DNA from: Nocardia jejuensis NBRC 103114
Lineage (GTDB): Bacteria > Actinomycetota > Actinomycetes > Mycobacteriales > Mycobacteriaceae
Assembly: GCF_001613145.1 (NCBI RefSeq)
Contig: NZ_BDBU01000016.1
Span: 186,001 to 250,000, forward strand
DNA length: 64,000 nt
Direction of reading: 5' to 3'
The notes below the pieces were generated by a model, which saw only the letters and a program-made list of their open reading frames with translations, did not search any database and was not told the origin of the DNA. The number at the start of each line of letters is the position of its first letter. Within the stretch, counting starts at the first letter, position 1. The translations under genes and the position numbers were made by a program. Positions 53,369-62,352 of the stretch are shown here, piece after piece.

Positions 53369-54019
53369 TCAGCCCAGAACGGTGGCCACGATCCCCGCGA
53401 GGTACCCCAGCCGCGCGATCTCGGACGGCCGGAAATCCGGTCCGCCCGGACGGCCGAGCAGCAGCGCCTTGCCGGTGTTGCCCAGCGGCGCGGCGGCAAG
53501 CTTGGTGTCCATGTCCCGCCACAGTTGCGGAACCCAGTCGCTGTCACCGTCGAGCAGCGCGGGCTTCTCCAGCGGCATCCACGGCGCGGCGGCGGCCTGG
53601 GTGGACGGCGCGCTCTGCGAGCCCACCACCCGGAACGCGCCCTGTGGGCCCATGTCTATGACGGTGCTCCAGCCGACCCGCAGCACCCGCGGAACCCCGT
53701 CGACCAGCACTTGCAGCCGGTCGTCGCGAGCATTGGCGACCTGGTCGATGAGTTCGAGTTCGCGGTGGGTGTCGAGCATCCCGGAGTACGGTCGCAGCGA
53801 ATCCACCTGCACGTCGTGCAGGGATTCGGCGGCGGTGATCAAGGTGTCCGGCAGTGCGCCCGGCGCGACTTCCACCACGATGTCGTCGATCGCGAAGCCC
53901 TCACCGCGTTCCACGACGTCGAGCGAGAGGATGTCGGCGCCGACGGAACCGAGCGCGAGGGCGAGTGAACCGAGACTCCCTGGGCGATCCGGAAGTTGCA
54001 CGCGAAGCAGGTATGACAC
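53369..54019 (-). CDS. ACT-domain amino-acid-binding protein (Rv3013-like)
   Basis: 216 residues. An N-terminal ACT domain (YLLRVQLPDRPGSLGSLALALGSVGADILSLDVVERGEGFAIDDIVVEV) is followed by a C-terminal domain of about 120 residues with ALLLGRPGGPDFRPSEIARLGYLAGIVATVLG, conserved among mycolate actinomycetes. No enzyme domain. By order it matches Rv3013, between ligA and gatC in M. tuberculosis. Probably senses an amino acid; target unknown. Confidence 0.87.
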   Translation of the reverse strand: MSYLLRVQLPDRPGSLGSLALALGSVGADILSLDVVERGEGFAIDDIVVEVAPGALPDTLITAAESLHDVQVDSLRPYSGMLDTHRELELIDQVANARDDRLQVLVDGVPRVLRVGWSTVIDMGPQGAFRVVGSQSAPSTQAAAAPWMPLEKPALLDGDSDWVPQLWRDMDTKLAAAPLGNTGKALLLGRPGGPDFRPSEIARLGYLAGIVATVLG

Positions 54020-54208
54020 GTGCCTTCCTTTCTTTGTTGTGCGACCGAAACTTTCGGACGTATACCCGAGTCCCGCAATACTTACACCCCTGGGACAGGG
54101 TTATCGAATCGAAGCGTCCGTAGTGATGTAGGCCACTTACCGAGCGGTTACCTATCAACGGTAGCTGGTCCGGGCGACTCCTGTGGCGGACGGCCCGGTG
54201 TGACTCGC

Positions 54209-54214
54209 TAGGCT
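54209..54214 (+). promoter_or_regulatory. -10 element of gatCA
   Basis: TAGGCT predicts a start near 54221, giving a leader of about 44 nt before GTG 54265; an in-frame GTG at 54220 would be leaderless. Confidence 0.45.
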
Positions 54215-54264
54215 GTCGGGTGGCCGAATCTCCATGCCCGAACCACGCCGAAAGGGGTCCCGCG

Positions 54265-54564
54265 GTGCCCGCCATCTCCAGGGACGAGGTTGCACACCTC
54301 GCCCGGTTGTCCCGGCTCGCTTTGACGGATGACGAACTCGATCTCTACGCCGGTCAGCTGGATTCCATCCTGACCCACGTCGCGCAGATCTCCGAGGTCG
54401 CCGCCGCCGATGTCCCCGCCACCGCGTCCCCGAATCCGGCGACCAACGTCACGCGCCCAGATGTGGTGCAGCCGTGCCTGACTCCGGAGCAGGCGCTTTC
54501 GGGCGCGCCCGCGGTCGAGGACCAGCGGTTCCTGGTTCCGCAGATTCTGGGAGAGGGCGAATGA
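54265..54564 (+). CDS. gatC: Asp-tRNA(Asn)/Glu-tRNA(Gln) amidotransferase subunit C
   Basis: 99 residues from GTG 54265, which has GAAAGGGG before it and gives the normal GatC length; a leaderless GTG at 54220 would add 15 residues. Family block [42 protein letters not shown] and the end [18 protein letters not shown]. GatC wraps around GatA and stabilises the amidotransferase that makes Gln- and Asn-tRNA. gatA follows after 61 nt. Confidence 0.94.
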   Translation: MPAISRDEVAHLARLSRLALTDDELDLYAGQLDSILTHVAQISEVAAADVPATASPNPATNVTRPDVVQPCLTPEQALSGAPAVEDQRFLVPQILGEGE

Positions 54565-54625
54565 GCGCTCGGGCCCGGATGCGGGAGCGGAGCGTAACCA
54601 CCGTTCGTTCGCGAGAGGATGCAGC

Positions 54626-56095
54626 ATGACGGACCTGACACAGTTGTCCGCCGCCGATCTCGCGGACAAGATCCACTCGCGTGAGGTCTCCTCGGTCGAG
54701 GTCACCGAGGCGCACATTCAGCGCATCGCCGCGGTCGACGGGGAGATCAACGCCTTCCTGCACGTCGCCGGTGAGCAGGCGCTCCAGACCGCCGCCGAGG
54801 TCGATCGCGCCATCGCCGCGGGGACCGTGTCCTCGCCGCTGGCCGGTGTTCCCTTGGCGCTCAAGGACGTTTTCACCACCACCGACATGCCGACCACCTG
54901 TGGGTCGAAGATGCTCGAGGGCTGGGTCGCGCCGTACGACTCGACGGTCACCGGCCGGCTGCGCGCCGCCGGTATCCCGATTCTCGGCAAGACCAATATG
55001 GACGAGTTCGCCATGGGCTCCTCCACCGAGAACTCCGCGTACGGCCCGACCCGCAACCCCTGGGACAAGGACCGCATCCCGGGTGGCTCGGGTGGCGGTT
55101 CGGCCGCGGCGCTGGCCTCGTACCAGGCTCCGCTGGCGATCGGCACGGACACCGGCGGTTCCATCCGCCAGCCCGCCGCCGTCACCGCGACCGTCGGCAC
55201 CAAGCCGACCTACGGCACCGTGTCCCGTTTCGGCCTGGTGGCGTGCGCTTCCTCGCTGGATCAGGGTGGACCGTGCGGCCGCACCGTGCTGGACACCGCG
55301 CTGCTGCACGAGGTCATCGCCGGATACGACCCGCGCGACTCCACCTCACGCGACGTGCCGGTGCCGCCCGTGGTCGCCGCCGCCCGCCAGGGCGCGAAGG
55401 GTGATCTGTCCGGTGTGAAGGTCGGTGTGGTGAAGGAACTGCACTCGGACTCGTACCAGCCCGGCGTGATCAACTCCTTCGACGCCGCCGTCGCGCAGCT
55501 GAAGGATCTGGGCGCCGAGGTCATCGAGGTGTCCTGCCCGCACTTCGAGTACGCGCTGGCCGCCTACTACCTGATCCTCCCGTCCGAGGTGTCCTCGAAC
55601 CTGGCCCGTTTCGACGCCATGCGCTACGGCATGCGGGTCGGCGACGACGGCACGCATTCGGCCGATCAGGTGATGGCGATGACCCGCGCGGCCGGTTTCG
55701 GCCCGGAGGTCAAGCGGCGCATCATGATCGGCACCTACGCGCTGTCCTCGGGCTACTACGACGCCTATTACGGTCAAGCGCTCAAGGTCCGCACCCTGAT
55801 CGCGCAGGACTTCGACAAGGCGTACGAGTCGGTCGACGTGCTGGTCTCGCCGACCAGCCCGTTCACCCCGTGGAAGCTGGGCGAGAAGGTCAACGATCCG
55901 CTGGCCATGTACCTGTCCGACCTGTGCACGCTGCCGACCAACCTGGCCGGGCACTGCGCCATGTCGGTGCCCTCGGGCCTGAGCGGCGACGACGGTCTGC
56001 CGGTGGGTCTGCAGATCATGGCTCCGGCTCTGGCCGACGACCGGCTGTACCGGGTCGGCGCGGCGTACGAGGCCGCGCGCGGTCCGATCGCCTGA
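54626..56095 (+). CDS. gatA: Asp-tRNA(Asn)/Glu-tRNA(Gln) amidotransferase subunit A
   Basis: 489 residues. Amidase signature: catalytic Lys in [12 protein letters not shown], the [15 protein letters not shown] block with the cis-Ser and [23 protein letters not shown] with the nucleophile Ser. It releases ammonia from glutamine for the GatB site. In M. tuberculosis pfkA and gatB follow; here a Ser/Thr kinase gene follows instead, so gatB must be elsewhere or beyond the window. Confidence 0.96.
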   Translation: MTDLTQLSAADLADKIHSREVSSVEVTEAHIQRIAAVDGEINAFLHVAGEQALQTAAEVDRAIAAGTVSSPLAGVPLALKDVFTTTDMPTTCGSKMLEGWVAPYDSTVTGRLRAAGIPILGKTNMDEFAMGSSTENSAYGPTRNPWDKDRIPGGSGGGSAAALASYQAPLAIGTDTGGSIRQPAAVTATVGTKPTYGTVSRFGLVACASSLDQGGPCGRTVLDTALLHEVIAGYDPRDSTSRDVPVPPVVAAARQGAKGDLSGVKVGVVKELHSDSYQPGVINSFDAAVAQLKDLGAEVIEVSCPHFEYALAAYYLILPSEVSSNLARFDAMRYGMRVGDDGTHSADQVMAMTRAAGFGPEVKRRIMIGTYALSSGYYDAYYGQALKVRTLIAQDFDKAYESVDVLVSPTSPFTPWKLGEKVNDPLAMYLSDLCTLPTNLAGHCAMSVPSGLSGDDGLPVGLQIMAPALADDRLYRVGAAYEAARGPIA

Positions 56096-56116
56096 CGTCA
56101 CTGAAACAAACACTCT

Positions 56117-56164
56117 CCGCACCCCTTTCGCCATCCGGTCTTTCCGGTGGTGACAGGGGTGCGG
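56117..56164 (+). terminator. Terminator-like hairpin after gatA
   Basis: CCGCACCCCT (56117-56126) and AGGGGTGCGG (56155-56164) pair perfectly around a 28-nt inner region that can itself fold. Confidence 0.6.
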
Positions 56165-56198
56165 TGCTTAACCACTGCGGTGGGTTCACCATGCCCGG

Positions 56199-56204
56199 TA
56201 GGCT
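56199..56204 (+). promoter_or_regulatory. -10 element of the kinase-ADP-ribosylglycohydrolase gene
   Basis: TAGGCT predicts transcription from about 56211, a 27-nt leader. Same hexamer as before iscS, gatC and the kinase at 63080. Confidence 0.45.
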
Positions 56205-56237
56205 GCACCTGGTCGGAATGGTGGAGGGTATCGGGGA

Positions 56238-58445
56238 ATGTTGCGACGCGGTGAGTACTTCGCGGGCTATCTGATCGAGCGCGAAGTCGGCCGTGGCGGA
56301 ATGGGTTCGGTCTACGCCGCTCGACATCCCCGGCTGCCCCGGCTCACGGCGCTCAAGCTGCTGCATCCGGAGATGTTCGGGGACCGCGAGACTCGGATCC
56401 GCTTCGAGCGCGAGGCCGACGTGGTGTCGCAGCTGGACCATCCGAACATCATCACGGTGTACGACCGCGGCGCCGAGGGCCAGCAGCTGTGGATCGCCAT
56501 GCAGTTCGTGGACGGCATCGACTGCACCTCGCTGGGGCCGGATCCGGTGGATCCGCGGCGGGCCGTGCAGATCATCGTGCAGACCGCGGCGGCGCTGGAT
56601 CACGCGCACTCCCAGGGCGTCCTGCATCGAGATGTGAAGCCCGCCAACATCCTGCTCTCGCGCTCGGGCGGCGTCGGGTTCAGCGAGCGCGTCCTGCTGA
56701 GCGATTTCGGCATCGCGCGGGTGCTGGACGACAATATCCAGCTCACCCGGACCGGAACCTTGAACGCGACCCTGGCGTACGCCTCCCCGGAACAGCTGAC
56801 CGCGGAGTCGCTGGATCACCGGTCCGATCAGTACTCGCTGGCGTGCACGCTGTTCCGGATGCTGACCGGGCGCGGCCCGTTCGACGCCACCAATATCGCG
56901 ACGGTCATGCTCGGGCACATCCAGTCGCCACCTCCGGAGGCCGATTCGCTGCGGCCGGATCTGCCCGCCGCGTTGAACGCGGTGCTGGGCAAGGCGCTGG
57001 CGAAGAACCCGAACGATCGATACCGATCGTGCAGCGAATTCGCCGAGGCGGCATGGGAAGTGGTGAGTTCGGCGCCGCCTGGCTCGGGGGTGTACACGCC
57101 GCCCGGGTCGGGGGTGCGCACACCCGCGTCCGGGTTCGCCCGGCACGAGGGTGAATCGGTGCCGACCCGACTGGGGTCGACGCCGGTCGGGAAAGCGCCG
57201 TCGACTCGGCGCGAGGAGAGTTCGTCACCGCACGAGAGCGGTTCGGCCGAGAACCCGCCGCCGTCCCGGGATCGGCACGCCTCGCTGTCCAAGTACGACA
57301 TCGTGCCGCTCTCGCAGTACGAGATCGTGCACGGTTGCCTGCTCGGCGGTGCGGTCGGCGATGCGCTGGGCGCCCCCGTGGAGACGATGCTGCTGCGAAA
57401 CATCCAGCAGCGCTACGGGGTTCGCGGCGTCACCGGCGGGCCCGAGACGTACAAGGGCCGTATCTCCGATGAGACGCAGCTGACGCTGTTCACCGTGGAG
57501 GCGCTGATCCGCGGTTCGGTCGCGGCGCGTTCGAGCGGTGCCGGCGGCGCGACGCTCGGCATGATCCAGGAGAGCCTGCTGGTATGGCTGCGCGGGCAGG
57601 GCATCTCGGCCGCACCCCTGCCCGAGCAGCCGTTTCCCCTGCGCAGCAGACTCACCCGGCACGCGGAGCTGATGAGCTACCGCGGACCGACTCATGCCAC
57701 CGCCAACGCCATCCAATTGGTGGCCGCGCAGCAGCAGCCCGGATCTCCGCTGGGGACCCGGGACACACCGATCAACGACTCCAAGGGGTGCGCGGCCGTG
57801 GTCCGCGCCGCGCCCTGCGGGCTGATGAACTCGATCGACGCGGCCTTCGAATTGGGCTGTGACGCGGCGGCGCTCACGCACGGGAATCCGAGTGGCTGGC
57901 TGCCCGCCGGGACCCTGGCCGCCATGGTCTTCGGGCTCTCGCGCGGGCTGGATCTGGGCACCGCGCTGGAGCAGGCCAGTGCGCTGCTGTCCAAACAGCG
58001 GCACTTCGAGGAGACCTCCCGGCTGCTGTCCGCCGCGATCCGGCTCGTGGACGATGTCGCGCACCAGAGCACGCCGATGCTGCAGGCCGAGGCACTCGAG
58101 ACGCTCGGATCCGGATTCATCGGACCCGAGGCGCTGGCCATCGCGGTCTGCGCGGCGCTGTGCGCCGAATCCGCCGGGGGGACACCGGAACACATCTTCC
58201 GCACGGGGGTGTTGCTGTCGGTCAACCACTCCGGGGACAGCGACTCCACCGGGGCCATCTGCGGTGCGCTGCTCGGCGCCCGGCTCGGTGCGGCCGCCAT
58301 CCCCGCGCAGTGGCACACGCCGCTCGACGCGGCGTCCGTGATCGAGAGCCTCGCCACCGACTTCTGCTCCGAGTTCGGGCCGAATCCGCCGGTGAACGCC
58401 CTCGGTGAACCGCCGCAGGAGTGGCGCGCCCGGTATCCGGGGTGA
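56238..58445 (+). CDS. Ser/Thr protein kinase fused to an ADP-ribosylglycohydrolase
   Basis: 735 residues. Residues 1-275 are a complete Hanks-type kinase: glycine loop GRGGMGSVY, Lys40, HRD at 130-132 in LHRDVKPANILL, DFG at 156-158, and SPEQ at 183-186. Residues 280-350 are a Ser/Pro/Gly linker. Residues 365-735 are a DraG/ARH domain: GCLLGGAVGDALGAPVE, SDETQLT (410-416, metal ligands) and GDSDSTGAICGALLGARLG (666 onwards). No membrane helix, unlike PknB-type kinases. It may phosphorylate partners while removing ADP-ribose from them or from itself. The fusion is unusual to my knowledge. Confidence 0.92.
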   Translation: MLRRGEYFAGYLIEREVGRGGMGSVYAARHPRLPRLTALKLLHPEMFGDRETRIRFEREADVVSQLDHPNIITVYDRGAEGQQLWIAMQFVDGIDCTSLGPDPVDPRRAVQIIVQTAAALDHAHSQGVLHRDVKPANILLSRSGGVGFSERVLLSDFGIARVLDDNIQLTRTGTLNATLAYASPEQLTAESLDHRSDQYSLACTLFRMLTGRGPFDATNIATVMLGHIQSPPPEADSLRPDLPAALNAVLGKALAKNPNDRYRSCSEFAEAAWEVVSSAPPGSGVYTPPGSGVRTPASGFARHEGESVPTRLGSTPVGKAPSTRREESSSPHESGSAENPPPSRDRHASLSKYDIVPLSQYEIVHGCLLGGAVGDALGAPVETMLLRNIQQRYGVRGVTGGPETYKGRISDETQLTLFTVEALIRGSVAARSSGAGGATLGMIQESLLVWLRGQGISAAPLPEQPFPLRSRLTRHAELMSYRGPTHATANAIQLVAAQQQPGSPLGTRDTPINDSKGCAAVVRAAPCGLMNSIDAAFELGCDAAALTHGNPSGWLPAGTLAAMVFGLSRGLDLGTALEQASALLSKQRHFEETSRLLSAAIRLVDDVAHQSTPMLQAEALETLGSGFIGPEALAIAVCAALCAESAGGTPEHIFRTGVLLSVNHSGDSDSTGAICGALLGARLGAAAIPAQWHTPLDAASVIESLATDFCSEFGPNPPVNALGEPPQEWRARYPG

Positions 58446-58452
58446 GTGTGGC

Positions 58453-59994
58453 TCAGCAGCTGCCCAAGGCCGACCCCTGGTCGGTGCCGTAGCGGTGGCC
58501 GTGTCCGGAGGGGGCGTTCAGGGCGGCCAGGAGATCGGCGCTGGTCTGCAGGAAGCTCAGAACCGGAATCCAGTGCGGCACGGGGGCATCGGGTCGGGTG
58601 CCGGTGAGGTTCGCGGGCTGCCACAGCAGAGACGGTGACCAGTGCACCACCGGGTCCGAGGCATTCGCCAGGACGGTCGCGCCACCGCGGTGCACCTGCC
58701 CCGCGGGCGGACCGGCCCACAGCACCGAGCAGGTGCGGCGGTCCTGATCGGCGTCGTCGGTGAAGACCGAGCTGCCGCCGAGAGCGCCCAGACTCTGTCC
58801 GTACACATAGAGCTTCGGTGCGTGCGGCATGATCGAAAGCCGTTGCTCCACAGCGGTGAACAGCGCTCGCGCGGAGGCCTCGGCCGCGTCGCGCCCGAAC
58901 ATGAACGTCACCCAGCTGGGTGCGTCCGAGTACTGCAGCCCGACCAGCGCCACATCACCCCCGAACCGTTCGTCGATGCCACGCGCGGCCTCGCCGTCGA
59001 TCCATCCCGACCCGGTCGGCACCGTCACCACGAGGTTCCCGCGCTCGAACCCGCCCGACCGCTCCAGCTCCCGAATCGCCAGTGTCACACGGGCATTGAG
59101 ATCCGCTGCCGAATTCAACCCGACGTACACCCGTACGGCCCGAGTCGGACTCCCCGCCACGAACCGCCGCCCCTGCGCTCCTAGGGATGGCCAGCTGGCC
59201 ATCGACCCCGGACTTCCGGATCGGGTGGCCGAAACAGGCTGCGCGACAACCGGATCCACATAGGCGTTGGTGGCCGCGTACGTGGCCTTGCGCCACTCGA
59301 CGATCGTCGGCACGACGGCGAGCTGGACTCCGACCCCCAGCACCGCCATCAGCACGGCACTGCGGAGCAGGCCGATCCGCCGCACCGCCCATCGAATCCC
59401 CCGGCAGCATCCCACCACGACACCCACCAGCATCGCGGTCTCCACCGCCCAGTGCACCCAGTACCAGTGCCCCACGGCCGCAACCCCCATCGCGTCCCGC
59501 AGCCGGTTCTGCCATTCCTGCGCCTGTGAGATCGCCACCCCCACCCCGGCGACCGCGGCGGCGACCACCAGCACCCGAACCCGGACCGTCCCGGCCGGCC
59601 CTGAGGACCCGAAGCGCCGCAGCACAATCCGCCCGATTCCCACCACCCCGAGCCCGATCGACACCAGCAGCGCCGTCACGATCGCCTGAGCTCCCGGCGT
59701 CCGAGGCAGCAATCCCGGTGCGAGCGAGGCGAACACCCCGGCCGCCACCCCCACACTGGTCCCCACCCGAGGCGCCCGGACGCTGACCGGACTCCGCAGT
59801 CGGCGTGCACCCCGTTGTCTCGCAACGGAGGCGGCCGGATCCGCCCCTGCGTCCGGCTGCGGACCGAACCCGCCGGTCGTGCCGGTGATATCGGGGGCGA
59901 AGGCTTGCGAGGTCGAGCCACGAGACATGTCGTACCGTCCTGAATCGAGTTGTCCCAGTGCGGGATCGGTGTTCACGGGTGTGGATCCGCCCAT
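58453..59994 (-). CDS. Membrane alpha/beta hydrolase (Abhydrolase_9 / DUF2319-like)
   Basis: 513 residues. After a disordered N-terminus (residues 1-70) come about four membrane helices (75-95, 103-122, 138-155, 185-215), then an extracytoplasmic hydrolase domain with the nucleophile elbow YVYGQSLGALGGSSVF and the mature-end His region SDPVVHWSPSLLWQP. This is the Abhydrolase_9 type known from mycobacteria. It lies 4 nt after the phospholipase-like gene and is probably co-transcribed. Likely a lipid esterase acting outside the membrane; substrate unknown. Confidence 0.85.
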   Translation of the reverse strand: MGGSTPVNTDPALGQLDSGRYDMSRGSTSQAFAPDITGTTGGFGPQPDAGADPAASVARQRGARRLRSPVSVRAPRVGTSVGVAAGVFASLAPGLLPRTPGAQAIVTALLVSIGLGVVGIGRIVLRRFGSSGPAGTVRVRVLVVAAAVAGVGVAISQAQEWQNRLRDAMGVAAVGHWYWVHWAVETAMLVGVVVGCCRGIRWAVRRIGLLRSAVLMAVLGVGVQLAVVPTIVEWRKATYAATNAYVDPVVAQPVSATRSGSPGSMASWPSLGAQGRRFVAGSPTRAVRVYVGLNSAADLNARVTLAIRELERSGGFERGNLVVTVPTGSGWIDGEAARGIDERFGGDVALVGLQYSDAPSWVTFMFGRDAAEASARALFTAVEQRLSIMPHAPKLYVYGQSLGALGGSSVFTDDADQDRRTCSVLWAGPPAGQVHRGGATVLANASDPVVHWSPSLLWQPANLTGTRPDAPVPHWIPVLSFLQTSADLLAALNAPSGHGHRYGTDQGSALGSC

Positions 59995-59998
59995 GTGG

Positions 59999-60832
59999 TC
60001 ACTCCGCCCGGAGAGCGGGCGGGGTGGTGCGGCGGGTGCGGCGGCGCAGCAGGGCCGCCGCGGCTCCGACGGCGGCGGCGAGGAGGGCGAAGATCATGGA
60101 GTCGCGCAGGTGGCTGGATGGTGAATCGGCCGAGTCGAAGAAGGTCTCGTGGATGGGGACGCCGTAGTCCTGGCGGATGGAGTTGAGGTCCACGGCGGTG
60201 GTGGCGATGGTGGCCATGACCTGGCACCGAGCGCGCGCGATGGCGTCGGGGCGGGTAGCGCAGGCGGCGTGCATGCGCTGTTCGAGGGCGGCGTCGACGC
60301 TCTGGCGGGCCCAGGGGCCGAGCGGCTGGCCGTGATCGCCCGCGTAGCGGAGCAGGTCGTAGCCGAGGTCATGGGCCTTGCAGGCGAGGGTGAACTCCGC
60401 CGGAAGGGTCACCGGGGAGGAGCAGTCGCCGTGCGGGTTCACCAGGAGCCCGTCTTCGAGCACGGGCTCGTACCCGGACCCCGCGGCGAAATCGGCGGGA
60501 ATGGTCGCCGGATCCGGTTGGGCGGCAGCCGATTCCATCAGTGCCACCCGCGCACCGGCGTTCTCGGGGGCGAGGGGCAGGCTCGCGGCCGACGCCGACG
60601 AGGGCGCGAAGACCACCGCGACGGAGAACAGCAGGGTCGTCGCGGTGGCCAGCAGACCCGCGCGGCGCAGCGGATCGAGCCGAGTGCTCTCGGGCTGTGA
60701 CGAGGGACCACCCGCGACGTCGGACCGATTCACGGCGGCGGCCGAGCCGAGGCGAACGTGCGCGGCGGAGTGGGGCCGGCCGATCGGGGTGGAACGGGGC
60801 GTGCGGGCCGGGGAGGACGGGAACGCTCTCAT
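59999..60832 (-). CDS. Exported phospholipase A2-like protein
   Basis: 277 residues. A hydrophobic signal or anchor lies at residues 57-83 (LRRAGLLATATTLLFSVAVVFAPSSASAA). The prokaryotic PLA2 motif is LACKAHDLGYDLLRYAGD, with Cys, His-Asp catalytic pair and Gly-Tyr, after NPHGDCSSPVTLP for the paired Cys. A C-terminal membrane helix (SMIFALLAAAVGAAAALL) plus Arg stop suggests it is tethered outside the membrane. The first 50 residues are weakly conserved, so a later start is possible. Operon with the hydrolase gene. Confidence 0.82.
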   Translation of the reverse strand: MRAFPSSPARTPRSTPIGRPHSAAHVRLGSAAAVNRSDVAGGPSSQPESTRLDPLRRAGLLATATTLLFSVAVVFAPSSASAASLPLAPENAGARVALMESAAAQPDPATIPADFAAGSGYEPVLEDGLLVNPHGDCSSPVTLPAEFTLACKAHDLGYDLLRYAGDHGQPLGPWARQSVDAALEQRMHAACATRPDAIARARCQVMATIATTAVDLNSIRQDYGVPIHETFFDSADSPSSHLRDSMIFALLAAAVGAAAALLRRRTRRTTPPALRAE

Positions 60833-60986
60833 GCCGCTGACGCTAGGAATCGGGGCGATATCAGGGCGTCACGCTGGGGACGTGTTCCCTTGTGAGCGAG
60901 GCGGGGGAGCCGGGCGCGACGGGCGGTACCGGAGTAGGGGGTACGAGATCACCCGGGGGTATGACGTGCTGGCACCACCGATTCTC

Positions 60987-60992
60987 TACCGT
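60987..60992 (+). promoter_or_regulatory. -10 element of the histidine kinase gene
   Basis: TACCGT ends 8 nt before ATG 61000, so the kinase message is predicted to be leaderless. The same hexamer is used by the ABC exporter operon. Confidence 0.45.
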
Positions 60993-60999
60993 CGAAGAC

Positions 61000-62214
61000 A
61001 TGCTCGGAAAGTCTGTGGCGATAAGTCGCCCCAAGTCCGCACGGCTGTGGGTCGACGCGCTCACGGTCCTGGTCGCGATCGTGTTCATCGCGGTGGCGTG
61101 GCCGACACTGCACCTCACCCATCAGGTTCCGGCGGCGGCGCAGCCGTTCATCGCCGGGTTCGCGGCGTTCCCGGTCCTGCTGGTGCGGGTGAATCCGGCT
61201 CTGGGGTGGGCGGTTTCGGCCGGCTCGGCGCTGCTGATCGCGCTGGCGGTGCCGCATCAGCCGGGCAATACGCTGCCCTTCCAGGTGGTGCACATCCTGG
61301 CGCTGTTCACGCTGGTGTTCGCCGTCGCGGTGCGCTCGCCCATGCAGATCGTCGGGGTGGCCTGGCTCTCCACCTCGCTGCTGTTCGCCACCACCATGGC
61401 GCAGACCGGGGACAGTTTCGCCGAGGCCGGGTTCGGGTGGCCGATCGCCATCACCGGCCTGGTCGTGTTCGGGCTGCTGGTGCGCTGGCTGGCGGTATCG
61501 CGCCAAGCGCTGCTCAAGCAGGAGGAGGAGACCGAGCTCGAGCGTGCGCGGCGCGCCATCCTCGAGGAGAAGGCCCGGATCGCCCGCGATCTGCACGACG
61601 TGGTCGCGCACCACATGTCTATGGTGGTGGTGCAGGCCCAGACCGCGCCGTACCGGATCGACGGCCTGTCCGCCGACGCGTGCGCGGAATTCGACTCCAT
61701 CGGTTCGGGGGCCCGCGCGGCGCTCAACGAGATTCGCGGACTGCTGGGAGTACTGCGGAGTGACGGGCAACTCCCCGAGCACGCGCCGCAGCCCACCGCC
61801 TCGGACGTCGTGACCCTGTGCGAGGGCGCACGCCGAGCGGGCGTGCCGATCACCTGGGTGATGGACGAGGGGCTCGCCGCGGTGCCCGACACCACCGGCC
61901 TGGCCGTGTACCGGATCGTGCAGGAGTCGCTGGCCAACGCCTCGCGGCACGCGCCCGGTGCGGCGATCACCGTGCGTATCGCCTTCGGCACCACTCTCAC
62001 CTTGACCATCCGCAATGACCGGCCGGTCGGTGCGGGACACGTCGACACTGTCGGCACCCCCGGCAGCGGCATCGCGGGCATGCAGTCCCGGGCCGCGGCG
62101 GTCGGCGGCACGCTCATCGCGGGCCCTCGCCCGGACGGCGGATTCGAAGTGAACGCCACTCTCCCGGTGACCCAGGTGCTCGCCGCGGACGTGCCACTCG
62201 GCCTGGGCGCCTGA
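61000..62214 (+). CDS. NarL-type sensor histidine kinase
   Basis: 404 residues from ATG 61000. Five or six membrane helices fill residues 15-165 with very short loops, so the sensor is in the membrane. The HisKA_3 dimerisation helix is EEKARIARDLHDVVAHHMSMVVVQAQTA with phospho-acceptor His199; the ATPase domain has VYRIVQESLANASRHAPG and GSGIAGMQSRAAAVGGTL. The response regulator follows after 138 nt that include a hairpin. Confidence 0.92.
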   Translation: MLGKSVAISRPKSARLWVDALTVLVAIVFIAVAWPTLHLTHQVPAAAQPFIAGFAAFPVLLVRVNPALGWAVSAGSALLIALAVPHQPGNTLPFQVVHILALFTLVFAVAVRSPMQIVGVAWLSTSLLFATTMAQTGDSFAEAGFGWPIAITGLVVFGLLVRWLAVSRQALLKQEEETELERARRAILEEKARIARDLHDVVAHHMSMVVVQAQTAPYRIDGLSADACAEFDSIGSGARAALNEIRGLLGVLRSDGQLPEHAPQPTASDVVTLCEGARRAGVPITWVMDEGLAAVPDTTGLAVYRIVQESLANASRHAPGAAITVRIAFGTTLTLTIRNDRPVGAGHVDTVGTPGSGIAGMQSRAAAVGGTLIAGPRPDGGFEVNATLPVTQVLAADVPLGLGA

Positions 62215-62230
62215 CCTCGGAGTCGTACCG

Positions 62231-62266
62231 ATACCCGCTTTCGGGAGTGATCCCGGGGGCGGGTAT
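62231..62266 (+). terminator. Hairpin between kinase and response regulator genes
   Basis: ATACCCGC (62231-62238) pairs with GCGGGTAT (62259-62266) and CGGGA with TCCCG inside it, giving a stem with three G-U pairs and a GTGA loop, then TTGCG. It probably terminates or attenuates read-through to the regulator gene. Confidence 0.6.
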
Positions 62267-62352
62267 TTGCGTGTCGGAGGTGCGAAGTCGCGGCGGGCGG
62301 GCCGGTAAGGCGCGCGTTCTGGCAAACTCGGAGGCGTGCGTGAGGCGGGACT

